From assembly GCA_009829735.1 (NCBI GenBank), contig CM020618.1:29240894-29304893 (forward strand): a stretch of 64,000 bases of DNA. Reading direction: 5' to 3'. The notes under the pieces are model-generated. The model searched no databases, was not told where the DNA came from, and worked only from the letters and a program-made list of their open reading frames with translations. Positions 17,747 to 27,656 of the stretch are shown here, in pieces; position 1 is the stretch's first letter, and every line of letters starts with the position of its first letter. The DNA is from Pyropia yezoensis. Taxonomy: Eukaryota; Rhodophyta; Bangiophyceae; Bangiales; Bangiaceae. The translations under genes were made by a program, and so were the position numbers.

Positions 17747-19045
17747 ATGGGCGCTCCCCCGGGCTCGCCCGCACGGGCGGCCGCGGTGACAGCAGCGGCG
17801 TTTATCACGCCGACACCGTCCCGGGCGGCGGTGGGAATTCCCACTACTGGTACGTCCTGGATGTGCCCCCGCCATGCGTCGTGGGTGCCCGTCGCGCGGC
17901 GGCGGCGCCGCGCGGCCACCCCATGCAGGTGGCTGGTCGGCCTCCCCGCCGCCACCCCCGACACTGCTGCCGCTGCTGCCGTAGCGCCCCGTTCCGGTGC
18001 GCTTTCGATGCAGGCTGGCGGCGGGGGTAAGAAGAAGGACGGGAGTACGGCGAGCCCTCTGGTTCGCGGCGTGACCGCCTTCCTGCTCGCCGCCTTCCTG
18101 GCCGGCTCGTTTGTGCCTTTCCTCCCCACCCTGACCGCCTTCATTAAGGGCGACGCCGCCGGCACAGCCACCTCTGTCCTCGAAGCTCGCCTCCGCAAGG
18201 TGCCGGTCTTTGCCGTTACGGACGGGGAGGGTAAGCCCTACCTAACCGTAGATGAGGCGGCGGCGACTGCTGCGGGCGTTGGCGGCGGCGGCTCGTCGGG
18301 CGGGGGTGCGGTTGGCTACTTTTTCCTGGACGTGGCCGATGCGTCGGCCTACCTCGACGCGGTCCGCGCGCAGCTGCCGACCGACGAGGTCACCGCCGCC
18401 ACCTCCCCCATCCTCTTCCCCGTCGGCCTGGACGAGGCGCTCGCGTTCACGTCTCCCGCGTCGTCCACGGCCGCAGCCGCGGCGCGGCGGGCCAATGGGG
18501 TGGGCGCTTCGGAGCGGTTTGTGCTGCGCCCGTCGGCGGAGGAGGCGGCTACTGCCGAGGCTCTGACCGGCGGCGCGTTTGCCGCCCGCTTTGGCGCGGA
18601 CGCGGTGCCCCTATTTTACATTGACGGCCTGGCAGTGGTGGACGAGCCCGCCGACGGCGGCGCCCCGGGGGGCACCGTCTACCCCCTGTTTTTCCGTAAG
18701 GCCGAGCTCGACACTTACGTGGCGGCGGCGGAAGCGCGTGACGCAGCTGGCGTCGCTGCCGTCCGCGCCGACGGTCGCCTCGAGGTGCGCGTCGTGGACC
18801 TGTCGGATGTGGTTGCGGAGATTCGGCGAGGTGGGGCGGGGCGCCTGGGGCAGGTGGTGTTCAGCCCTCCCGCGGACAGCGTGGCGTTTATGCAGCAGCG
18901 GTTGGCTGCGACGGGGGGGGGGGAGGGGGGAGGGGGCACAGGCGCGGATTCGGGCGCCCAGGCCGTGGCGCCGGCGGTGGGCAAGGGCGGGTCCACTGTG
19001 GATGTGGGTGCCGCCGCGATGACGACGCCGTTTGGGGGCAAGTAG
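17747..19045 (+). CDS. TIC22: Tic22-family plastid protein import factor
   Basis: Residues about 145-400 of this 432-residue reading match the Tic22 family of intermembrane-space import proteins. Diagnostic blocks are LRKVPVFAVTDGEGKPYLT, GYFFLDVADASAYLDAV, VPLFYIDGLAV, YPLFFRKAELDTYV and VVFSPPADSVAFMQQ. The N-terminus is an Ala/Arg/Pro-rich, acid-poor presequence with an AAFITPTPSRAA element. It is followed at about residues 106-133 by a hydrophobic segment (VTAFLLAAFLAGSFVPFLP), as expected for routing across plastid envelope membranes. ATG 17747 was chosen over the in-frame ATG upstream because presequence character begins here; a short intron before AFITP is possible. The Gly-rich insert and C-terminal Gly/Ala tail are lineage-specific. 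Expected role: carrying preproteins between outer and inner envelope translocons. Confidence 0.85.
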   Translation: MGAPPGSPARAAAVTAAAFITPTPSRAAVGIPTTGTSWMCPRHASWVPVARRRRRAATPCRWLVGLPAATPDTAAAAAVAPRSGALSMQAGGGGKKKDGSTASPLVRGVTAFLLAAFLAGSFVPFLPTLTAFIKGDAAGTATSVLEARLRKVPVFAVTDGEGKPYLTVDEAAATAAGVGGGGSSGGGAVGYFFLDVADASAYLDAVRAQLPTDEVTAATSPILFPVGLDEALAFTSPASSTAAAAARRANGVGASERFVLRPSAEEAATAEALTGGAFAARFGADAVPLFYIDGLAVVDEPADGGAPGGTVYPLFFRKAELDTYVAAAEARDAAGVAAVRADGRLEVRVVDLSDVVAEIRRGGAGRLGQVVFSPPADSVAFMQQRLAATGGGEGGGGTGADSGAQAVAPAVGKGGSTVDVGAAAMTTPFGGK

Positions 19046-19376
19046 GGCAGCGGGGGCACGACGCCGTTTGGGGGCAAGTATGGCAGCGGGGAGGCAGCAG
19101 GGTTTCGAGTTCGGTTTTAGTGGGAAAGATGCGCGACAGAAAAGACGTTTCCGGCACGACGATCCGACACCAGACCTTAGCGAACTGCGCACTGAGTCGG
19201 ACCTCTCGCGGCCATCCACACCCGTCCCACACCAGTGCCCACGTGGTTCAGAAGTGCACATCCCACCTCCGCATGGCCACACCTCCCCCAGGATCGGGAC
19301 CCTCGGCCTGCCCCAACCAGCTGCCGATGCCACGAAACACTCTCGTCTATGCAGCCGCCCCTGCCCCTCCCTCCCC
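19046..19376. other. Convergent 3' region between Tic22 and thioredoxin
   Basis: Begins with a near-perfect duplication: GACGCCGTTTGGGGGCAAGT occurs at the Tic22 stop and again about 40 bp downstream. Otherwise nothing was seen. Confidence 0.5.
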
Positions 19377-20428
19377 CTACAGCAAAATCTGATCGATGAT
19401 CTGCGCCAGCTCATCCGCCGCCAGCGCGCCTTCCATCCGGTACTTCAGCGCCCCGTCACGCACGAAGCATAGCGTCGGGAGGCCACGGATGGCCAAAGCG
19501 CTGGCCAGTTCCGGCTCCGACTCGGTATCGACCTTGAGGATGCGCAGGCGCCCTTCGTAACGGGCAGCCAGCTCATCGAGCACCGGGAGAAGGAATTGAC
19601 AAGGGCCACACCTGGAGGCAGGAGGACAAGGAAAATGGGGGGGAAGGTGGACCCAGAGAGAGTTCACCATGGGGTAGCGAAAGAGAACAAGACAAAAAGT
19701 CACGCCGTCAGTTACACGTTACGATACCTCGCGCGTTGGTCTAGACAACCGACTCAAGTAGTCGTCAGCGACACCGCCGCCGAGAGATTGTGTCACACGC
19801 TGCTAACACCCCGTCTCCCTCCCTAGATATGCCCCATCTCCGCCAATGCGGCCGTGTGGCCCAAGGCAGCCCGTCGTCGTATGACCCGCCCCCCACCCAG
19901 GCGGCGAAACCAACTAGATATCGCCGCGCGCAGGCACTGCGGCAGCCCCCCGGCCCGATCGATTGTGCAACGGATGACCAATGCGGCAGACTTGCTCCCG
20001 CCCCATGCTCCTCTTTTCACCAACGCCACGCAAATGCCACACGCGACAGCAGCCGTCCAGTGCAGTATGGCGCCCCTGCAGCACGCTATGCCCCCCACCC
20101 CGCACGGTTAGCGGCCACGGCAAGGCCCCCATTCAGCCACGCACAAGCAACCCACATAGCGTGGTGGGGAGCCCGCGACAAAAACGTAAACTTACCATGG
20201 CGCGTAAAAGTCCACCAGCAGAGGCGTAGTGCTATCACTCTTGAGCGCCGCCTCCAGGCCGTCATGGTCCACCTGCTGCACCGCCGCCATGCGACACCGG
20301 CGGGCGGGCACCATAACAGTGGTGGGCCTCCGTCCTCCCCTGGCGTCACCAAGGCGGCCGCCGGCACGGCCGCGGCCACCGACCCTGCCGAGGGAGGTGG
20401 CCGCGACGAAGGCGGTGCGGCAGTCCAT
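19377..20428 (-). CDS. Plastid thioredoxin, y-type, two exons
   Basis: Exon 1 (20428-20196) and exon 2 (19611-19377) join through a 584-bp intron with donor GTAAG and acceptor CCAG. Total is 468 nt, 155 residues. The intron splits the Trp codon immediately before the active site, so VDFYAPW comes from exon 1 and CGPCQFLLPVLDELA from exon 2. CGPCQ, ILKVDTESEPELA, the cis-Pro motif GLPTLCFVRDG and RMEGALAADELAQII resemble plastid thioredoxin y more than m, f or x types. The first ~50 residues form a transit peptide (MDCRTAFVAATSLGRVGGRG) with Phe near the start. Thioredoxin y reduces disulfides of plastid antioxidant enzymes such as peroxiredoxins. The gene is convergent with Tic22 and divergent from the small plastid gene. 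Confidence 0.85.
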
Positions 20429-21504
20429 CGCGGGAAAGCTCGGGAAGGGCGGACGTGGAGGGGCAGAGAAGAAACGGAGGTGGTACGATGGGAAAGAACG
20501 GGAGGACCGGGAGATAATGTGAGAAAGAGAGGGGGAGGGAAGCGCAGGGACGGGAGCGGGTGAGTTGGGCGTGGACAACGGGACCGACAGTGCACGAGGC
20601 TGCAGACCAAGTAACGCGGAAGACGTCGCCGGGTGGTTGCGTACTAGCGAGCAAGAGCGGCGCAGACGAAGCACACCTCGGCCCGGCAGGCGAGACGCGT
20701 GGCCGCGCCACCCGACCCCCTCTCTCCCCTGCCTGCGGGCCGCAGTGGCACAGTCTGACCCCCGCATCGCCGCCGAGGCCGCGGGCGGGTCACCCCTCGC
20801 CAGTGCCGCCGAGATATTCCGGTCGTGGTCGATCCCGGTGTGGCCCCGGCAGCCAGCCAATCGCCGTGGACCACTTAATTCAAGTTTTCCCACCTTGTGC
20901 ATGACCAAGTCATCGGTCGAGACAATCGACAGTCGATCGTTGGCGTTCTCGCTTGTCCCATCACGAAAGAATCTTTCGTCAGATCGCGACTGAGATGAGG
21001 GCGTCGAGCAGCCCCTCATCCATGGCACGTTGTGTTTCTCGCCAGCTGGTGGAGGCGGCCGTCCACCCGCCGTGCAGCCGAGCGCGTCGCGTGGACGCTC
21101 CTCGAAAGCCAACCGCCGCCTGCGACACCAGCGACTGCGGGGCCCAGAGTCCTTCCACCCTGGCGCCGCAGGCCATCGACCCCCCCCGGGGCCCCCCCCA
21201 CGCCCTCAGAGGTGTGCTCGCTGGTGGTACGTAGGGGAGGGCTTGAGTGCCGCCTCGGCAAGCAGTGGGCACGCGGCTCCATGGGCTGGGGCGTGTCTGG
21301 TGTGTCTGCAACGAGGGCTCGGCAGCCATCTGCGTGCGCCTTGCTTGTTCACGCTTGGACCTAGCTCTTGTGCTGCCACTAGTGCAGCTGCTGCCCCGCC
21401 CCGCCACGTCGCTGACCATCCTTCCCCTACCGCCACCACCACCCTTCCCCCCCTTTCCCCTCCTGCCCCCTCCCCCCGCCACCCTTTCCCCTCATCTGCC
21501 CATC
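20429..21504. other. Divergent intergenic region
   Basis: Upstream of both the thioredoxin (-) and small plastid-protein (+) genes. It becomes C/T-rich directly before 21505 on the plus strand, consistent with a pyrimidine-rich leader. A small palindrome CGAAAGAATCTTTCG occurs near 20964. No gene is supported. Confidence 0.45.
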
Positions 21505-21996
21505 ATGGCCTTCATCGCTACCCCCACCCTGGGCCTTCGCGGCGCACCCTCAAGGGTTAGCGTGACGCGGTTCGGCGGCCGCCCCGCGGCGGCCGTGGCG
21601 GCGTCGGTGTCCCCCCCCGCTGTTCTGCGCATGGCCGCCGACGGCCCGTCGGCGACAGCGCCCGCCCCCTCTGAGGAGGAGGTGGAGTCGCTCGGCGATG
21701 CTGCGGTGGCGGCGTTTGAGCGCGGCGTCGCGGGCGCCGTGTCGGCGCGGCGGCACGCGGACCCCAAGGTGGCGGTCCGCACGATGCTGACGCGCCTCCT
21801 CGACGCGTCCCCGACGCCCATCAACCTCACCGCGCTGGGCATTATCCGTCTTAACGTGAGCGAGCAGGACTTTATGAAGCTGACCGACGTATCCCCACGG
21901 TTGCTATGGGTGGACAGCTACCGCCGGGAGGTGCACGTGTCCGAGGAGGGCTACATTGCCGCCATGAAGAGGTGGCTGAAGGCCAATCCCCAGTAG
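21505..21996 (+). CDS. Small plastid-targeted protein of unknown function (163 aa)
   Basis: An intronless frame from ATG to TAG. The N-terminus MAFIATPTLGLRGAPSRVSV has the Phe-containing start, Ser/Arg richness and lack of acidic residues of a red-algal transit peptide. A cleavage region before VLRMAADGPSA is plausible. The mature part has a short acidic helix (EEEVESLGDAAVAAFERG) and a compact conserved-looking C-terminal domain (TPINLTALGIIRLNVSEQDF ... MKRWLKANPQ). I do not recognise the family. It lies divergently from thioredoxin y, between two other plastid-directed genes. The chosen ATG follows a long pyrimidine leader; a longer in-frame reading back to 21247 lacks presequence character. 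Confidence 0.7.
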   Translation: MAFIATPTLGLRGAPSRVSVTRFGGRPAAAVAASVSPPAVLRMAADGPSATAPAPSEEEVESLGDAAVAAFERGVAGAVSARRHADPKVAVRTMLTRLLDASPTPINLTALGIIRLNVSEQDFMKLTDVSPRLLWVDSYRREVHVSEEGYIAAMKRWLKANPQ

Positions 21997-23625
21997 GGGT
22001 TGGTGGACGTTGCCGAGGGGAGGCTGGGGTAATGGACACTGGGCAGTGAGGGGAGGTGGGGGTTTGGCGCGATGTCCTACCCTTTCGTCCCCGCTTCATC
22101 GAGTCCTGGTCTCCGGCGCTCACGTTGGCCGTTAGCGGCGGGGATGACCTGCGCCGGGGTGCCGGAGGTGACGCTTCCGCTGTGTGGTAGACGCCCTGTG
22201 TTGAGGGCGTGCTGCCGTTGTTTGGGCCGTGCTGGCGGTGACTGTGCTCGGTCTTGACAAATGTGTAAAAAGTGTGGGAGGGGAGCGAAGCTTGCGTATT
22301 ACGCCTTCCTTTTTTTCTTTTTTCTTTCTCTCTGTGGGTAAGTGATGGTCATCAAGTTTTTTCATGCTCTTCGTCTGTCGCTCGTCTGTGGCTGGTTTGG
22401 TTCATCGTTTCTGTCTTTGTCTGCCGCTCGAAGGCCTTGTGTCAATCGGGCGTTTTTGTCGCTCTGTGCTCTCCTGTTGCGGCTGCGCCAGTCGTTGTGC
22501 CGTTGGGCACATAGTGCGTGGCTTATGTGGACGTTTCCACGGCCTGACCTGACTGGTTGTGGTGCTTGTTCCAGTACTTGGAAGGGGGCGTCGGTGACGA
22601 CGACAAGAAAGTTTTTCCTTCGATTTCGATGGGTACTGCCGCTCTCCGTTGGCTTGGTTGTACGGTGTCAAGCCTGCGTCAGGACATCCGATGAAGTTCT
22701 TCGTGAAAGGGTTCACGGACGTGCAGCAGTCGTGCCCGGCTCGACGATTCATTCTGGAAGTGCCATACTTCGTCGAGCAGCTGAACTTGGGTCCGTTGAG
22801 CTCAGCTGATGAGGGTGTCCAGTCGCGACAAGCCTGGATAGGTAATCAATTGGCGGTGCAGCTGCGTCGTGTGCGGTGTCTCGCGTGCCAGTGGCTCCTC
22901 GCGCCAAGTTCAGTACTGTACATGACTACCCGCCAGAGGGGGTTGTCACACCCCCTGATGACCTGAAGACGGCGCGTACGCCGCGCTACTCGCATCGTGC
23001 TATGGCAACGAGGTGGCGTTGGATGCAGGCGTACTGTGCATGAGGCCTCAAGATGTTGGGGAGAGCACAGAAGAGCGCGGGGTGTTGTGGTGGGCACTAA
23101 ACAAGGCAAGCAACTGTGGCCTGGGAATGGGCAGAGGACTGGCGTGTCAGGCTCGGGGACCGCCGCGGACGGGCGCATGCGGGCGCACCGCTCGGCAAGC
23201 AGGCGGCGGGCGGATTGGCACCGGGTGCGGTTGCGGCAGTCTGGGTCGAAGGGAGTGGCTCATGTAGGTGCGCACACAAATGGACTGGTCTGGGAGTGCA
23301 GTGTGAGAAAGGAGGGGGGCGGGGGCGGGCGCCGCCACCAAATGGCGCTGCGCATCGCTGAGCAGCGTCCCATCAGCCAAGTTCCCCACAAGCAAGATAG
23401 CCATAAGGGCGCGGGTCCCCAGCGAGCCCGTAGAAGACCGCACGTAAGCACAGAGCGGGGAGAAGGCTCCAAAAATGCGGTATCCTGCGTCAAAAATAAA
23501 GAAATAAACACACGAGGAAACAAAACTGGAATGGTGAGAGACAATGGGAGAAGAAAACAGATGGGCGGGGGATGGGGCGAGGACGGGCTCCTCCTCAGAG
23601 AAGCACTCGCCATACAAAACCGTCT
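21997..23625. other. Intergenic, no supportable gene
   Basis: T-rich tract at 22300-22335, otherwise mixed composition. The frames at 22342-22966 show no family resemblance. An A-rich stretch at 23480-23535, including AATAAAGAAATAAA on the plus strand, lies downstream of the sigma gene. Confidence 0.5.
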
Positions 23626-24906
23626 TCACTCATCAATATAGTCGCGAAGAACGTGGCAGAAGTTCTGCTTCAGCCGCCGGATCGCCCGTGTTTCCATCTG
23701 CCGTATCCTCGACGTCGGCACCTGGTACATGCGCGCAATCTCTTCCATCCCCTTTGGCTTTCCATCGTCAAAGCCGTAGCGCAAGCGCATCACGTCACGC
23801 TCCCGTGGCGACAGCATCAGCAGCATATTGTCGAGGTCGTCGCGGAGAAGCTCAGCGGTAACCGCCTCCTCCGGAGACACCCCCTTGTTCTCAAGCAAAT
23901 CCCCTAGCGTGGTATGGCTCGCATTGCCGCTGCTGTTGCCTCCAAACATTGGAGTTTCGAGGGAGACAGACGACGTCTCGACCGCCTTGGAGAGGATGAA
24001 TTCAAGACGCGCGGGGGTGACACCGAGGCGCTCGGCAAGCTCCTCCTCCGACGGCTCCCTACCTAGCTCCTGGCTGAGCAGCTGCCGCGTCCTCGAAGCC
24101 TTGGTCGCCACTGTATTCACATGCACTGGCAAACGGATGGTGCGGGTGGTGTCGGCGAGTGCACGCTGAATGGCCTGCCGGATCCACCACGACGCGTATG
24201 TGGCAAACCGATAGCCCTTGGTGTGATCGTACTTTTCGGCCCCCCTGATGAGGCCAAGGGAGCCCTCTTGGATTAGGTCGGCGAGGGAGCAACCCCGGTT
24301 GCGATACCGCTTCGCAATCGAAACCACCAGCCGAAGGTTGGCGCTCACCAGCCGGTCCTTGGCGTGACGCGCACGCGCCAGATCCCGCGCAAAAACCTCA
24401 GGCGGCATGTCCAGCCGTGATGCCCACTCTGCAATCGATGGCTCCCGGTGCTGGGAGGCCACAAAGTCCCCCTTGACGTCCTCCCAGGCCAAGAGAAGGG
24501 TCACCAGCTGGCTTGTCGCCACCACCTCCTCGTCCCGCAGCAGCGCCACACCGCCAATCTCTTTCAGGTAGGCCATCAGGCTGGCGTCGCCCACATCTGC
24601 GCGATAATTGTAACTTGATGCCCGGCCAGGGGCACCCGGAGGCGACGACGCTGTAGTCGCGGTCGCGCCGCCGCTCGCGGTCGCCTCCATCATGCGAACG
24701 GTGCTGGTGCCGCCGCCCGTCGATGGTGTTCCGGCAGGGACGGGCCGTGGCTTGCGCCCAACGGCAACCGACGAGCGCAGGCGCTTCCATGCTACAGGAG
24801 GGGGGCCCGCCGCCCGCCGCAGGTCAAACCGGTGCTCCGGCGCGCAGCGGCTGTCGAGTGCACCCACACCATGTGCCGGCGCGCACACCGACACGAACGC
24901 CACCAT
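23626..24906 (-). CDS. Plastid RNA polymerase sigma-70 factor
   Basis: The 426-residue product carries all group-1/2 sigma-70 landmarks. Region 1.2 (SLMAYLKEIGGVALLRDEE) is at about 109-127, region 2 (LVSANLRLVVSIAKRYRNRG; DLIQEGSLGLIRG; YRFATYASWWIRQAI) at about 186-246, region 3 with a sigma-type helix (EPSEEELAERLGVTP) at about 284-298, and region 4 (LSPRERDVMRLRYG then a helix-turn-helix ending TSRIRQMETRAIRRLKQ) at about 365-414. The N-terminus MVAFVSVCAPAHGVGAL is a transit peptide; ATG 24906 is preferred to the longer frame from 25002 because it gives the Phe-containing start. It would direct the plastid-encoded bacterial-type RNA polymerase to promoters. No intron. The Leu-rich insert between regions 1.2 and 2 (ATSQLVTLLLAWEDVKGDFV) is usual for plastid sigmas. 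Confidence 0.93.
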   Translation of the reverse strand: MVAFVSVCAPAHGVGALDSRCAPEHRFDLRRAAGPPPVAWKRLRSSVAVGRKPRPVPAGTPSTGGGTSTVRMMEATASGGATATTASSPPGAPGRASSYNYRADVGDASLMAYLKEIGGVALLRDEEVVATSQLVTLLLAWEDVKGDFVASQHREPSIAEWASRLDMPPEVFARDLARARHAKDRLVSANLRLVVSIAKRYRNRGCSLADLIQEGSLGLIRGAEKYDHTKGYRFATYASWWIRQAIQRALADTTRTIRLPVHVNTVATKASRTRQLLSQELGREPSEEELAERLGVTPARLEFILSKAVETSSVSLETPMFGGNSSGNASHTTLGDLLENKGVSPEEAVTAELLRDDLDNMLLMLSPRERDVMRLRYGFDDGKPKGMEEIARMYQVPTSRIRQMETRAIRRLKQNFCHVLRDYIDE

Positions 24907-26990
24907 CGTGGACGTGGGCCAGTGAATCCGCCCGCAAGCTCCGGCCAAGCAGAGGGCGAACAGGGGAGGGGGCGGGCAAGCCGTGGGAAAGCGGAAACTC
25001 ACTCAAAAAAAGGCGACGAGGCTCCACGCAAACCAGGACGGGCGAGGTGGGTTGAGATGGTGTGACCTCGGAAAGTCGTACGCGACTCCGCGTCGCAAAG
25101 CGCAATAAGGTACAGCTCTGGGCCCGCCGCACGCCGCCGCGTGCCGTTGCGTGCCGCACACACCCTGGACCCGCCCGTCCTGCGTGGCCCTGTGATGGAA
25201 GCAACGGCCAAGGCGAGGTCGCGCTACACGTCGGCCGTGGGTCCACGAGCTGACTGGGGCGGCTGTCCGGGCGCGCGGGGCACGGAAGCGGCGACAAAAC
25301 ACGGAAGCGAGACCCCGCGTGACAGGCGGCCACGCTGCGCGCGTGGCGGAGGTGCGGCCTCGCAGGTGGGGCGTAGTGGCCCGCGGCCTTGTGGCGTTGG
25401 GGCCCCGCGGCCCGTTCGCGGGTGGTGGCGGCGTGGGCACAACGACGGCCGGGAGGTGGTGAGGGGGGGGGCCAGAGGGAGAGCACTGAAGGGGGTGGCG
25501 GACGGGCGTGCTGCGAGCTGATCACGCACGCGTCCATACGGCGTAGAGCTGCGGCCGCACCACGCAGGGGTGGGGCAGGTGCGGGGTAGTCTACCGCCGG
25601 TGTGTGGTGAGCGCCGGCGACGACGGCCACCAATCGGCGGCGTGGCCCGGCGGGGAGCTCGCCGGACCGTCGGGCCAAGCGACTGGTAAGAAATATCTGC
25701 TGGTGAGGGCGTCTCCGACGGCAGGGTTTTCTTCCGGCCGCCACCCAATGCACTGACGTTGAAGCAGTACGGGCCCGTGCGGGATCCTGGAGATCGACGA
25801 GAAGCCCAGGTGGTTAAGTATAAGGGATAAACAGTTCCGCTCCAGCTTCTGGCCTGTCCTGTAAATAGCAAGGATAGAGCTAAGCCGAGATGGCACTGGC
25901 AGCGCGGAAGAGCCCCAGCAGGACGCGCCATCTACGCTCCAGTCTAGAGATGGCCGATTGCAAGACACGTATGGAAATGACCGGTAATTTCACGATACCT
26001 TTCACAGCGTGAAAGGAGCCATCTTTCTGAAATTTCCGGAGATGCACCACTCATGGGGAGATAGATGCAACGTGGCATCTAGGCAGCCACACCTGTCTGC
26101 GTGAGAGGTTGATACTGTACAAGCAATTCTGTCAGCGATCGCACTCAGCAGATAGCAACGGCAGGCCCTCGTGTGGAGTGAGGAGCACTGGCAAGCAGCG
26201 AATGAGGTGCTTGGTCTGCCTTCATTGGAGCGACGGAGACGCGTGATCCATGCTGACAGCGAAACGCTGCAATCGGGTTCCCTGCACAGCTCGAAATTGA
26301 AATTTCTGTAAGCTTGCCTGTGCAACGCTGCCACCTCTACTCCAGTCAGGGATAGGGGAGGCGCTTCCTTGTCAACTAGGACAGCCACCAGTACCCCTAT
26401 TTCCAGGAGCCCACGCCCCGCCCCCCCAACCGCCTAGACTCCTACCCTCAACCCTAGCACTGCAGCTCACAGCTGGTGCCGCAGCTTTTGGTGTCAAGAC
26501 TACTACACCAGTTGTGACTGACCGCAGCCACAGACATGGGCTTGCTCAACATTATGGAAGAAATCGGTCGCGGGCCATCACCGTATCTGAAGCGGTGGTT
26601 CTCGCGAGAGCAAGACGACGCCGTCACCAAAAATACCCCGCCCATTAGCCCTCCCATTGTACAGTACAACCAGCTGCTACGAGCGGGGTCGAGGCGCTGC
26701 ACCCAGCGCAAGAGATAGAATACACTGAAGCAGCCAACGGCCACAACTTGGCCGCGACATTACGCCCTGTCCACCCAAATAAGGGAACCTTGCCGTACCG
26801 GTCAACAACCCACCCAACCGAGTGCCCACAAACACCATCACATGCACATACGTCCGGTACAACACCTGAGACGGGCGCCCGACGCTGGACAAGGCGAGGA
26901 AATACTCCGTGGCGCTCCCCAAGAGAACGCTCGCAGTAGCACGGGAGGAACAAACAAGAGCAACTCAGAAGATCAACCCACGCGGTCCTC
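24907..26990. other. Intergenic, uncertain content
   Basis: Very GC-rich to 25650, then markedly less GC-rich from 25700 to 26990. The minus strand at 26454-26922 gives short hydrophobic frames that could be exons of a membrane protein, but no family was recognised and the exon structure is unsupported. Confidence 0.4.
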
Positions 26991-27656
26991 TCACCGGCGG
27001 AGGTGCTCCAGCCGGGCATTCAATGACGGGTCTACCTCGTCGGTCACCTGGGAGGAAGCGCCCACCTTGTTGGACGGCACCGCCCCGAGACGCGAGGACG
27101 TCTCCAGGCCCAACTCGTCCATCACCGAATCAACCAGCTCCTCCGTCTGGTCGGCCTCGTCCGCCGACCCAAGCGTATCGTCCAGGGTATCCTGCATCAT
27201 CTCCTGGGTCATACCCATCTTCGCCGACTCGCGCTGGTACTCCATCAGCGTCGCCCGCATCGACGGCATGTTCATCGTCTTGCTGACCGTCACCATGATC
27301 TTAACCGCGTCGCCCATCGCGTTAGCCATCGTCCCTGCCGTTTGCATTTCGGTCATTTGCGCCGACAGGGACTGCATTTCCGTCTGCATCTTGTACAGGC
27401 GAGTCACGTTGTTTCGTGTCCGCACAAGGTCCTTGGCCAACATGCGGGCTGCCTCCATCTGGCCTGCCCGGGCGGCGGCCTTGATCTTGTTCTTGGTCGT
27501 CATCTCCGTCCGCTCCAGCTTCATCCGCTCCCGCTCCATCTCCCGTACCGCCCGCTGCAGCTGCCGCTTGTTGGTCCGAATTTGTTCCGCCGCCGTTGGT
27601 GGCGGAGGGGGAGGAGGCGGAGGGGGTTCCACATGTCGCTTCTTAAACAGGCCCAT
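26991..27656 (-). CDS. VPS2: ESCRT-III subunit VPS2/CHMP2
   Basis: A 221-residue product beginning MGLFKKRHVEPPPPPP, the VPS2-type start with a proline-rich insert. The basic helical core (RQLQRAVREMERERMKLER ... KIKAAARAGQMEAARMLAKD) is the first ESCRT-III hairpin. The rest is a Met-rich amphipathic region (MANAMGDAVKIMVTVSKTMN) and an acidic C-terminal half. The last residues, DPSLNARLEHLRR, form a canonical MIM1 motif that binds the MIT domain of Vps4. ATG 27656 was chosen because family homology starts exactly there; upstream in-frame residues look like leader. Role: membrane scission in multivesicular body formation, cytokinesis and membrane repair. Length is close to the usual 220 residues. 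No intron. Confidence 0.93.
   Translation of the reverse strand: MGLFKKRHVEPPPPPPPPPPTAAEQIRTNKRQLQRAVREMERERMKLERTEMTTKNKIKAAARAGQMEAARMLAKDLVRTRNNVTRLYKMQTEMQSLSAQMTEMQTAGTMANAMGDAVKIMVTVSKTMNMPSMRATLMEYQRESAKMGMTQEMMQDTLDDTLGSADEADQTEELVDSVMDELGLETSSRLGAVPSNKVGASSQVTDEVDPSLNARLEHLRR

Noticed and set aside
22342-22966. Several overlapping plus-strand frames
   Set aside because: No family resemblance, no splice support, and no frame dominates.
26454-26922. Short hydrophobic minus-strand frames that could be exons of a multi-pass membrane protein
   Set aside because: Possible intron with GTACGG donor, but no recognised family, no start exon, and the 5' part would run into the VPS2 gene.
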